This document shows, one piece after another, positions 1-6,745 of a stretch of 9,703 bases of DNA. The notes below the pieces were generated by a model. It was not told the origin of the DNA, made no database searches, and saw only the letters and a list, made by a program, of their open reading frames with translations. The position numbers were made by a program, and so were the translations under genes. How positions within the stretch are numbered: the first letter of the stretch is position 1; each line of letters starts with the position of its first letter. The DNA is taken from contig CAJQGO010000235.1 in NCBI GenBank assembly GCA_905477565.1, positions 1 through 9,703 on the forward strand, in the 5' to 3' direction. Origin of the DNA: an uncultured Planctomycetota bacterium. GTDB taxonomy: Bacteria; Planctomycetota; Planctomycetia; Pirellulales; UBA1268.

Positions 1-1590
1 AAAGGGAAAGAATCACGACTCGCGGGATACTACTGTTTGCCTGTCGGGAAAACAAAGCTTCCGGCTTTTGTATGGGCACATGGTGGTGGCCAACGAGCGG
101 ATCGTCACCGTGGGGAGTATTTTGCACGTCAGGGATATGCATCGATTGATATTAATTGGCTCGGGCGTCCACTTGAGGACGGAATTGAAATCAATACCGA
201 TTGGGGTAACGTTGATCCTACCCAGGGCCCCCGGTTTTATAGCAAGGCGCTCAGGCAGGGATGGAAGCGAAGCCTTTTGCCTGACGAGTACTCCATTGAT
301 CCGGTTCCAAGCCCCCGGAATAGCAATTGGTTTCTGCTATCTGTTGCCGCACGACGCGGAATCACATTTCTCGAACAGCAACCAGAAGTCAATGCTGACC
401 GAATTGGTCTTTCAGGATTTTCGATGGGGGGCATGATTACTGCCCTCACGGCTACTGACTCACGGTTAAAGGCGGTGGTGCCTTTTGTGGGAGGAACAGG
501 ATTTAAATATGTTGACTTTCCTGGCGGAATTGAAGGAAGTTCGATTCGCGCCCACTTCCAGAATCTGGAACTTTATAAGGCAACCATCGACCCCAGTGCG
601 TACTGGCCGTTTGTTCGCTGTCCAGTGTGCTTCATCAGTTCGACAAATGACTTCCATTCCGTGTTTGATCGGATTTATCGGTCGATGTCCCTCGTGCCGC
701 ACTCCGATTGGCGGGTAAGCACGAATCTGCATCAAAACCATGGGCCTGGGCCTGAGCAATGGGTCATGCTGAATCTCTGGTTCGACCAGTATCTCAAAGG
801 TATTGAGCAGCATATTCCTGTGACACCACCGTCAACTTTTTCTGTGTCAGGTGGCACAGCATCTTTTGCTGTCACACCAGAAGATCAAGATCGACTTGTT
901 GCAACGGAAATCTATTTTAGCTACGACCCCAATTCGCGAACACGGTTCTGGGAGCGGGCTCAAACACAGCAGAGTGGAAAAACCTGGTCAATCAAGGTTC
1001 CAGTCTTCGAAGATCTGCCGCTGTATGTCTTTGCTCTGTGTCGTTACAAACTTGGACATGTTCAGACGCTGGAGCGTGGTGAAACGTCAACATGTACCCT
1101 GAACTCGGTTGAACATTCATTCGTTCCAGAAAAGGTGAACCTCGAGTCTCTTGTTCGTTTGGCAGAACCTCGTGAGTCAGTGGACAATTTTGAAAATGGT
1201 TTTGGCAATTGGTCTTCGCGAGATCGGCAGACGATAAAGACATATAAATTTCAAAGCCCTCGGCTTGATCGAAAGAAAACAAAGAAGCTAGCGATTGTTA
1301 TAAATCCTCAGGGCAAAAAACTGGATGTTCGCTTGCGCACCGACAGTGGTTTTCTTAGTCGCTCACAAAATATAGGAAGTTTTTCAGTCGGAAAAAGAGT
1401 GGAGGGGCAAGGCCCTCAGACATTGATTCTGCAACGTGACGATTTCAAAGGTCCTGAAGGAAAAGAACTTGAATGGTCGAAGATTGCAACGCTCGAAATA
1501 ACAGTCATCGATACAGATACAAATCAAAAGATTGCCTTGATGGCAGACAACGGTGAAAAAATCCTGCAGGTAATCGAACTTAGAGATTAA
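1..1590 (+). CDS. Alpha/beta-hydrolase (acetyl xylan esterase-like), 5' truncated
   Basis: The reading frame is open from base 1 and ends at a TAA at 1588-1590 (529 codons visible). A TTG at 37 could be read as a start, but it lacks a ribosome binding site and the codons before it read on smoothly, so the gene most likely begins upstream of the window. An HGGG oxyanion-type motif lies near codon 30. The nucleophile elbow G-F-S-M-G-G has its Ser codon at 421-423. The probable catalytic Asp is at 649-651 (N-D-F-H) and the His at 739-741 (H-G-P-G-P-E-Q-W). This order matches secreted planctomycete/verrucomicrobial esterases of the acetyl xylan esterase/prolyl oligopeptidase group. After the hydrolase fold comes a beta-rich segment (about 830-1110), then a C-terminal module (about 1180-1590) that resembles a carbohydrate-binding jelly roll; that last reading is inference. 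The export signal, if any, is outside the window. The gene sits 45 nt before a sulfatase, consistent with removing acyl groups from a sulfated glycan. Family call is firm; substrate is unknown. Confidence 0.85.
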   Translation, partial: KGKESRLAGYYCLPVGKTKLPAFVWAHGGGQRADRHRGEYFARQGYASIDINWLGRPLEDGIEINTDWGNVDPTQGPRFYSKALRQGWKRSLLPDEYSIDPVPSPRNSNWFLLSVAARRGITFLEQQPEVNADRIGLSGFSMGGMITALTATDSRLKAVVPFVGGTGFKYVDFPGGIEGSSIRAHFQNLELYKATIDPSAYWPFVRCPVCFISSTNDFHSVFDRIYRSMSLVPHSDWRVSTNLHQNHGPGPEQWVMLNLWFDQYLKGIEQHIPVTPPSTFSVSGGTASFAVTPEDQDRLVATEIYFSYDPNSRTRFWERAQTQQSGKTWSIKVPVFEDLPLYVFALCRYKLGHVQTLERGETSTCTLNSVEHSFVPEKVNLESLVRLAEPRESVDNFENGFGNWSSRDRQTIKTYKFQSPRLDRKKTKKLAIVINPQGKKLDVRLRTDSGFLSRSQNIGSFSVGKRVEGQGPQTLILQRDDFKGPEGKELEWSKIATLEITVIDTDTNQKIALMADNGEKILQVIELRD

Positions 1591-1622
1591 TTGTGGTGGT
1601 GAGAATCGTTGGTGGTATGTGA

Positions 1623-1627
1623 AAGGA
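1623..1627 (+). promoter_or_regulatory. Ribosome binding site deciding the start of sulfatase 1
   Basis: AAGGA lies 8 nt before the ATG at 1636. This favours 1636 over the in-frame TTG at 1609, which would add a polar nine-residue leader ahead of the signal peptide and has no comparable site in front of it. Confidence 0.6.
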
Positions 1628-1635
1628 ATGCAGTG

Positions 1636-3033
1636 ATGTCGAGGAACGCTTTGTGTATCGTTGGTTTGCTCCTTACTCTGTTTGGGGTGGTAGAGAGAAG
1701 TACGGCGAGTGCCACTGAGCAACCCAACATCATTTTTATCTTTGCTGATGACTGGGGGTGGGGTGATCTTAGTTGCCATGGCCATCCCTATGTAAAAACA
1801 CCAAATATTGACCGTCTTGCACGCGAGGGGACTGACTTCCATCGCTTCACCGTTGCCAGTGGCGTGTGTTCTCCGAGTCGTACTGCCGTGATGACAGGAC
1901 ACTTTCCTGCCAGATATAACATCAATGGGCATTTTGCGTGGGTTGAACAAAATGCCCGTCGTAATATGCCTGACTGGCTTAATCCGGCTGCCCCGTTACT
2001 GCCTCGTATGTTGCAGCAGGCTGGGTACATAACCGGGCACTTTGGAAAATGGCATCTCGCCAATGACATGATTCCTGATTCACCTCTCCCAAGTGAGTAT
2101 GGCTACGATGCATATGGTGCATTCAACTGTGCCGGTGAACAGATGCCTGTTCATGATGATGTTAATCAGGCGATTGCACTCATTGAAGAGGCAGAAAAAC
2201 AACAGAAGCCATTTTTCATCAATCTCTGGATGCATGAACCGCATACACCATTCCATGTGCTCCCGAAGTACCGTTGGTGGTTTCAGGATCTTGATGACGC
2301 TGACAATATCTATGCTGCGACACTCGCCCACGCCGATGATCGGATTGGCCAACTGCTCAATACCTTGGATAAAAATGGTCTCACAAAGAAGACACTCGTC
2401 GTTTTTAGTTCAGACAATGGCCCTGCGCGTGCAGCGAGTCCAACTGAACTGAGTTTGTCCTACGATACAGCAACGGGTGCCGGGTTTGGTATCGGGGCAT
2501 CCAAAGGTGTCACCGGTGGTCGAAAGGGGTACAAGGCCGCGTTGTTTGAAGGGGGTATTTGTGTGCCCTTTATTGCACGATGGCCCGGAAAAATACCTGC
2601 CGGGACTGTAGATAATCAGACACTCATTTCAGCCGTTGATCTTTTGCCGACGTTTTGTGAACTGGCGGATGCAACCATGCCCACAGGGTACGTGCCTGAT
2701 GGTGTCAGTCAGGTGAGTGTGTTATTAGGGAAATCAGATCTCGGCAGAAAAAAGCCACTTTTCTGGAAGGCAAGCTCGCCGTGGCCCGCTCCCAAAAATC
2801 GGCCTTATCACTGGGGCTCATATGCAGTTGTGGACGGCCCCTGGAAGTTGATCAGCAATTCAGACCTCAGTCATGTTGAGTTGTATGCCATCACAAAAGA
2901 CCAAAAGGAATCGACTGACTGTTCTGCAGAGCATCCCGAAGTCGTAAATTTGCTCAAAAGACGAATTCAGGAATGGCAGCAAACATTGCCCCTGAAGCCA
3001 GAAGGCCCGGTCTTTTCGTCAGGCCGTGGTTAG
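1636..3033 (+). CDS. Secreted sulfatase (arylsulfatase A-like, S1 family)
   Basis: This 465-residue protein hydrolyses a sulfate ester, by family. It starts with a signal peptide (hydrophobic core about residues 5-18, probable cleavage after A-S-A near 26), so it is exported. Alkaline-phosphatase-superfamily sulfatase motifs appear in order: metal-binding Asp38-Asp39 (A-D-D-W-G-W-G-D); Cys78 in C-S-P-S-R, the site converted to formylglycine by the maturation enzyme, with Arg82; Lys138 and His140 in G-K-W-H; His203 in H-E-P-H-T-P; Asp260-Asn261 in S-S-D-N-G-P; and an E-G-G-I-C-V-P-F block later. All catalytic and calcium ligands I looked for are present, and the length is normal for single-domain S1 sulfatases, so it should be active once matured. 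No maturation enzyme gene lies in the window. It follows the esterase by 45 nt and is likely co-transcribed with it. The natural substrate cannot be read from sequence; a carbohydrate sulfatase is the likeliest role in this phylum. Confidence 0.93.
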   Translation: MSRNALCIVGLLLTLFGVVERSTASATEQPNIIFIFADDWGWGDLSCHGHPYVKTPNIDRLAREGTDFHRFTVASGVCSPSRTAVMTGHFPARYNINGHFAWVEQNARRNMPDWLNPAAPLLPRMLQQAGYITGHFGKWHLANDMIPDSPLPSEYGYDAYGAFNCAGEQMPVHDDVNQAIALIEEAEKQQKPFFINLWMHEPHTPFHVLPKYRWWFQDLDDADNIYAATLAHADDRIGQLLNTLDKNGLTKKTLVVFSSDNGPARAASPTELSLSYDTATGAGFGIGASKGVTGGRKGYKAALFEGGICVPFIARWPGKIPAGTVDNQTLISAVDLLPTFCELADATMPTGYVPDGVSQVSVLLGKSDLGRKKPLFWKASSPWPAPKNRPYHWGSYAVVDGPWKLISNSDLSHVELYAITKDQKESTDCSAEHPEVVNLLKRRIQEWQQTLPLKPEGPVFSSGRG

Positions 3034-3038
3034 ATTCC

Positions 3039-3063
3039 TTCATCTTTTTGATTAAAAGATGAA
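3039..3063 (+). repeat. AT-rich inverted repeat after sulfatase 1
   Basis: A perfect 10-bp inverted repeat (arms 3039-3048 and 3054-3063, TTCATCTTTT and its complement) with a 5-nt loop lies 5 nt after the sulfatase 1 stop. It could fold at the mRNA 3' end. It is not followed by a T-tract and only two of the ten pairs are G-C, so I do not call it an intrinsic terminator. Confidence 0.5.
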
Positions 3064-3112
3064 AATTCACAGGAAGCGATGAAAAGCCATTGTAGATGCT
3101 GATTGCTTACCT

Positions 3113-3133
3113 GCTATGCGCAAATTGCATAGC
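3113..3133. repeat. Inverted repeat GCTATGC / GCATAGC in the 181-nt intergenic gap
   Basis: Perfect 7-bp arms at 3113-3119 and 3127-3133 flank a 7-nt spacer. A second, overlapping inverted repeat (GCAAA 3120-3124 with TTTGC 3135-3139) cannot form in RNA at the same time as the first. The site lies 82 nt before the start of sulfatase 2 and just before an isolated -10-like TATACT (3154-3159). It may be an operator or leader structure for the downstream sub-operon. Function is inference. Confidence 0.4.
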
Positions 3134-3200
3134 GTTTGCACTTCGAACAAGGATATACTCGATTTTTCGTGTTTTCAGTAGATGCAAGGTACAAAATAAA

Positions 3201-3206
3201 GAGGAG
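3201..3206 (+). promoter_or_regulatory. Ribosome binding site of sulfatase 2
   Basis: GAGGAG lies 8 nt before the ATG at 3215, a strong and well-spaced site that fixes the start ahead of a signal-peptide-like N-terminus. Confidence 0.7.
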
Positions 3207-3214
3207 ACTCAGGA

Positions 3215-5689
3215 ATGGATCGTGAAACAACAGGTTTCTCAGCAGTGTGGTGTTTGGCATCTTTTGGGCGCCTAACACTTGCTGCGGCAGCGATTACATT
3301 TTCCATTCCTTCAGGTGTCCGAGCAACTGAGTCACAGGCTGACCGAACTGTACTGCCAATGCCAAATACCGCTCGACCTGAGCTTGTCGTGTATGACGCG
3401 AAAGAACCTGATGCTGTGTTTCCAGCCATTCCTCAGGTGAGGCCACCGGAAGGATCACCGAACGTTCTTGTCGTGCTGCTTGATGATGTTGGCTTTGGCG
3501 CATCGAGTACGTTTGGTGGCCCTTGTCAGACACCAACGCTCGAACGACTGGCTGCGGGCGGTTTGAAGTACAACCGGTTTCATACTACGGCACTGTGCTC
3601 TCCAACTCGGCAAGCGCTTCTGACTGGACGCAACCATCACTCGGCTGGCATGGCGGCAATTACAGAATTGGCAACCGGTGCCCCTGGCTACTCATCTGTG
3701 CTACCAAATTCAATGTCCCCTCTTGCGATGACGTTGAAGCTCAATGGGTACTGCACGGCACAGTTTGGGAAATGTCATGAAGTGCCTGTATGGCAGGCCA
3801 GTCCTGTTGGGCCTTTTGATGCATGGCCGACAGGAGGTGGTGGATTTGAATACTTCTACGGATTTATTGGTGGTGAAGCCAACCAGTGGTATCCAACCTT
3901 GTACGAAGGCACGACTCCAGTCGAAAATAAGAAGACACCCGAAGAGGGCTACCACTTCATGGAAGATATGGCTTCCAAAGCCATTAAGTGGATCGGGCAG
4001 CAAAAGTCGCTTGCGCCAGATAAACCATTCTTTATGTACTTTGCACCAGGGGCAGCACATGCTCCCCACCATGTGCCAAAAGACTGGGCTGATAAATATG
4101 CAGGAAAATTTGACGAAGGATACGATGCCATCCGTGAAAAAATATTTTCCCGACAGAAATCACTCGGCGTTATTCCATCAGATGCCGTTCTTACGAAAGA
4201 GAATGCAGAAGCACCACGTTGGAAAGATATTTCCGAAGACTTTAAGCCAGTCTTGGCCCGTGAAATGGAAGTCTATGCAGGGTTTGTTGAGTACACCGAC
4301 CACCACATTGGTCGCATTGTGGATTCTCTTGAAAAGCTTCAGATTCTCGACAACACCCTTATCTACTACATAGTTGGTGATAATGGTGCCTCAGCAGAAG
4401 GAGGTCTCAATGGGTGTTTCAATGAAATGAGTTACTTCAACGGCATTCAGGATCTTGAAACAGAGGAATACCTGACAAAGAGAATGGATGAGCTTGGAGG
4501 ACCAGACTCATATAACCACTATGCCGTTGGTTGGGCATGTGCCATGAACACGCCGTATCAGTGGACCAAGCAGGTTGCCTCACACTGGGGCGGCACACGT
4601 AATGGTACCGTTGTGCATTGGCCGGCTGGTATCAAGTCAAAGGGTGAGATTCGATCGCAATTCTGCCATGTGATTGATGTTGCTCCGACTGTTCTTGAGG
4701 CGGCGAATCTTCCCAAGCCTCGTTTTGTGAATGGTGTTGAGCAGGATCCAATCGAGGGTGTGAGCATGCGTTACACCTTTGATGATTCACAGGCAAAGGA
4801 ACGGCATGGTACGCAGTACTTTGAAATTCTTTGCAATCGTGGCATCTACCACGACGGGTGGACTGCAGTTACAAAGCATCGAACGCCTTGGGCGGCTCCA
4901 ACAGAAAAGCTGCCCGCCTTTGATGACGATAAATGGGAGTTGTATGCCGATACAGACTGGACACAGTCAGAAAATCTTGCTGAACAAATGCCAGAAAAAC
5001 TGCATGAGTTACAGAGGCTTTTCCTGATCGAGGCTGCGAGGTACAAAGTTTTGCCACTCGATGATCGCGTTTTTGAAAAGCTGAATCCTGATACAGCTGG
5101 TCGGCCAGTCCTGGTGAAAGGAACAACACAGGTATTGTTCCCAGGCATGGGACGCCTGCTTGAAAACTGTGTCTTGAGTATCAAGAACAAATCGCACTCA
5201 GTAACAGCTGGTATTGTTGTCCCTGAAGATGATGCAACGGGAGTTATCATATGCCAAGGTGCAAATATTGGCGGCTGGTCTCTTTATGCTCATGAAGGCA
5301 AGTTGAAGTATTGCTACAACTACGGTGGATTTGGAAATACGTTTGTGACGTCTGACGAGAAGCTCAGCCCTGGTCAGCACCAGGTTCGCATGGAGTTTGC
5401 CTACGAAGGTGAAGGGCTTGGCAAGGGCGGGACAGTAAGCCTGTTTGTCGACGGTGATGAGGTTGCTCAAGGAAAAGTTGAGGCAACTCTTTCTAATATC
5501 TTCTCAGCCGACGATGGTTTGGATGTTGGTGAAGATTCTGGTGCTCCTGTTTCGCCTGACTATGGCCCTGTTGGAAATCACTTCAATGGCGAAGTAAAGG
5601 GTGTTCAGCTTTCAATTGTTGAAGGTGAAAATGAGGGGAAGGTTGTCGACCCGAAGGACGCTGTACGAGCAATGTTTGGAAGGCAGTAA
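3215..5689 (+). CDS. Secreted arylsulfatase with C-terminal beta-sandwich domain
   Basis: This 824-residue protein belongs to the large arylsulfatase group, resembling mycobacterial/rhizobial-type enzymes with an N-H-H after the active-site motif. The N-terminus carries a probable signal peptide (hydrophobic stretch about 20-31, cleavage perhaps after Ala37). Catalytic motifs: Asp90-Asp91 (L-L-D-D-V-G-F-G); Cys128 in C-S-P-T-R, the formylglycine site, where Thr replaces the commoner Ser but the C-x-P-x-R core is intact; Lys186 and His188 in G-K-C-H-E; Asp389-Asn390 in G-D-N-G; and His457 in S-H-W-G-G-T-R-N-G. From about residue 629 to the end there is a separate domain (G-R-P-V..., W-S-L-Y, G-K-G-G-T-V-S-L-F-V-D-G) that looks like the LamG-like beta-sandwich usual at the end of this group. 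The substrate is unknown. The HAD gene follows 32 nt later and is probably in the same operon; the 181-nt gap upstream suggests this sulfatase heads it. Confidence 0.93.
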   Translation: MDRETTGFSAVWCLASFGRLTLAAAAITFSIPSGVRATESQADRTVLPMPNTARPELVVYDAKEPDAVFPAIPQVRPPEGSPNVLVVLLDDVGFGASSTFGGPCQTPTLERLAAGGLKYNRFHTTALCSPTRQALLTGRNHHSAGMAAITELATGAPGYSSVLPNSMSPLAMTLKLNGYCTAQFGKCHEVPVWQASPVGPFDAWPTGGGGFEYFYGFIGGEANQWYPTLYEGTTPVENKKTPEEGYHFMEDMASKAIKWIGQQKSLAPDKPFFMYFAPGAAHAPHHVPKDWADKYAGKFDEGYDAIREKIFSRQKSLGVIPSDAVLTKENAEAPRWKDISEDFKPVLAREMEVYAGFVEYTDHHIGRIVDSLEKLQILDNTLIYYIVGDNGASAEGGLNGCFNEMSYFNGIQDLETEEYLTKRMDELGGPDSYNHYAVGWACAMNTPYQWTKQVASHWGGTRNGTVVHWPAGIKSKGEIRSQFCHVIDVAPTVLEAANLPKPRFVNGVEQDPIEGVSMRYTFDDSQAKERHGTQYFEILCNRGIYHDGWTAVTKHRTPWAAPTEKLPAFDDDKWELYADTDWTQSENLAEQMPEKLHELQRLFLIEAARYKVLPLDDRVFEKLNPDTAGRPVLVKGTTQVLFPGMGRLLENCVLSIKNKSHSVTAGIVVPEDDATGVIICQGANIGGWSLYAHEGKLKYCYNYGGFGNTFVTSDEKLSPGQHQVRMEFAYEGEGLGKGGTVSLFVDGDEVAQGKVEATLSNIFSADDGLDVGEDSGAPVSPDYGPVGNHFNGEVKGVQLSIVEGENEGKVVDPKDAVRAMFGRQ

Positions 5690-5704
5690 ATAAAATGGAT
5701 GTAG

Positions 5705-5712
5705 AGAAGGAG
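5705..5712 (+). promoter_or_regulatory. Ribosome binding site deciding the start of the HAD gene
   Basis: AGAAGGAG lies 9 nt before the ATG at 5722. The in-frame ATG at 5695 has only a weaker GGAAGG more distantly upstream, and it would place a charged nine-residue leader before the signal peptide. The start at 5722 is preferred. Confidence 0.65.
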
Positions 5713-5721
5713 TACGTGCAG

Positions 5722-6702
5722 ATGGGCCTACGATTATTTTTCTGCTCTTTCATGCTCGTGTCTGTCACGCAAGCGGAAGACCTCTTGCCGTCATGGGCTG
5801 ATACCGCGCCAAAGCAAGCGATACTCGATTTTGTTGCGAAAGTCAGTAATCCCAATGGCAAAGATTTTGTTCCAGAACAGGATCGCCTGGCTGTTTTTGA
5901 TAATGATGGGACGCTGTGGCCCGAATGTCCGATGCCTTTTCAGATCGCTTTTGTGGTTGATGAAGTGAAGCGATTGGCCACTGAGCAACCTGAACTGGCA
6001 AAAGATCCGATGATCAAGGCGGCGCTCGAGGGAGACTTTAAAGCCCTGTTCGCTGGGGAGAAACATGATGGCTTCATGAAGATCATGGCACTGACCCATT
6101 CAGGAATGACCAGTGATGAGTTTTCGAGGCGTGTCAAATCATGGTTTGCAACAGCCGAATATCCGCCACTCGGCACCTCGTATGGAGAAGCAACGTATTT
6201 GCCTATGCAGGAAGTGTTTAGTCTTCTTCGTTCGAAGGGCTTTCACGTTGCCATTGTATCTGGTGGTGGCGTCGACTTTATGAGGCAGTTCTCTGAAGAT
6301 GTTTACGGTGTGTTGCCCGAATGGGTTCTTGGTTCAAGTGCTGATGTGGTGTTTGAATTGCAAGATGGCAAGCCAGCATTCGTGAAGCAGGCAACAGGCC
6401 TCTATATCAATGATAAAGTCGGGAAGTCTGTACGGATTTACCAACAACTTGGGAGGCGCCCAATTGCATGCTTTGGCAATTCGGACGGTGATCAGTCCAT
6501 GCTCGAATATACGACGATAGACAATCCGTATAAGTCACTTGGTGTACTTATTCACCATACAGATGGACAGCGTGAGTGCCAGTATGATGCGAAGCCACCA
6601 CTCAGTGGTAAGCTCATAACTGCTCTTGAAGATGCTCCAAAGCGGGGCTGGGTTGTTGTTGATATGAAGAATGACTGGGAAAAAGTTTTTTCTGGTCAAT
6701 AA
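5722..6702 (+). CDS. Exported HAD-superfamily phosphatase-like hydrolase
   Basis: This 326-residue protein has the four HAD motifs: nucleophile Asp60 and acid/base Asp62 in F-D-N-D-G-T; Ser180 in V-S-G-G-G; a Lys in the K-V-G-K stretch (Lys232 or Lys235); and Asp255/Asp257 in G-N-S-D-G-D. The helical insert between motifs I and II (about residues 68-165) fits a C1-type cap of the phosphoserine-phosphatase-like class, and the ending V-V-D-M-K-N-D-W is typical of the subgroup as I remember it. It would hydrolyse a phosphate ester with magnesium. The N-terminus is a short signal peptide (M-G-L-R-L-F-F-C... with probable cleavage after T-Q-A, residue 18), so it should act outside the cytoplasm, which is uncommon for HAD enzymes. 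It lies 32 nt after sulfatase 2 and 43 nt before the surface-protein gene. A partner or accessory role for the sulfatase is inference; the substrate is unknown. Confidence 0.88.
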   Translation: MGLRLFFCSFMLVSVTQAEDLLPSWADTAPKQAILDFVAKVSNPNGKDFVPEQDRLAVFDNDGTLWPECPMPFQIAFVVDEVKRLATEQPELAKDPMIKAALEGDFKALFAGEKHDGFMKIMALTHSGMTSDEFSRRVKSWFATAEYPPLGTSYGEATYLPMQEVFSLLRSKGFHVAIVSGGGVDFMRQFSEDVYGVLPEWVLGSSADVVFELQDGKPAFVKQATGLYINDKVGKSVRIYQQLGRRPIACFGNSDGDQSMLEYTTIDNPYKSLGVLIHHTDGQRECQYDAKPPLSGKLITALEDAPKRGWVVVDMKNDWEKVFSGQ

Positions 6703-6732
6703 GATTGAAAATACAATCGCGAGTACATGCAG

Positions 6733-6738
6733 TAAGGA
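6733..6738 (+). promoter_or_regulatory. Ribosome binding site of the low-complexity surface protein
   Basis: TAAGGA lies 7 nt before the ATG at 6746, just ahead of a clear signal peptide, which supports that start. Confidence 0.6.
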
Positions 6739-6745
6739 ATAAAAG

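Noticed and set aside
1384..1950. Antisense open frame of 188 codons across the esterase-sulfatase 1 junction
   Set aside because: It overlaps the esterase C-terminus and the sulfatase active-site region, both clearly coding on plus. Its protein has no recognisable pattern.
3154..3159. TATACT as a promoter -10 box for sulfatase 2
   Set aside because: No acceptable -35 lies at 16-18 nt; the nearest TTGCA-like words are at 13 and 22 nt. It is mentioned only as context.
3744..4373. Plus-strand open frame of 209 codons inside sulfatase 2
   Set aside because: It is an alternate frame fully inside a catalytic domain with intact motifs in the main frame.
6703..6718. Small inverted repeat GATTG/CAATC between the HAD and surface-protein genes
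   Set aside because: A stem of only 5 bp, AT-rich and without a T-tract, is too weak to call a terminator.
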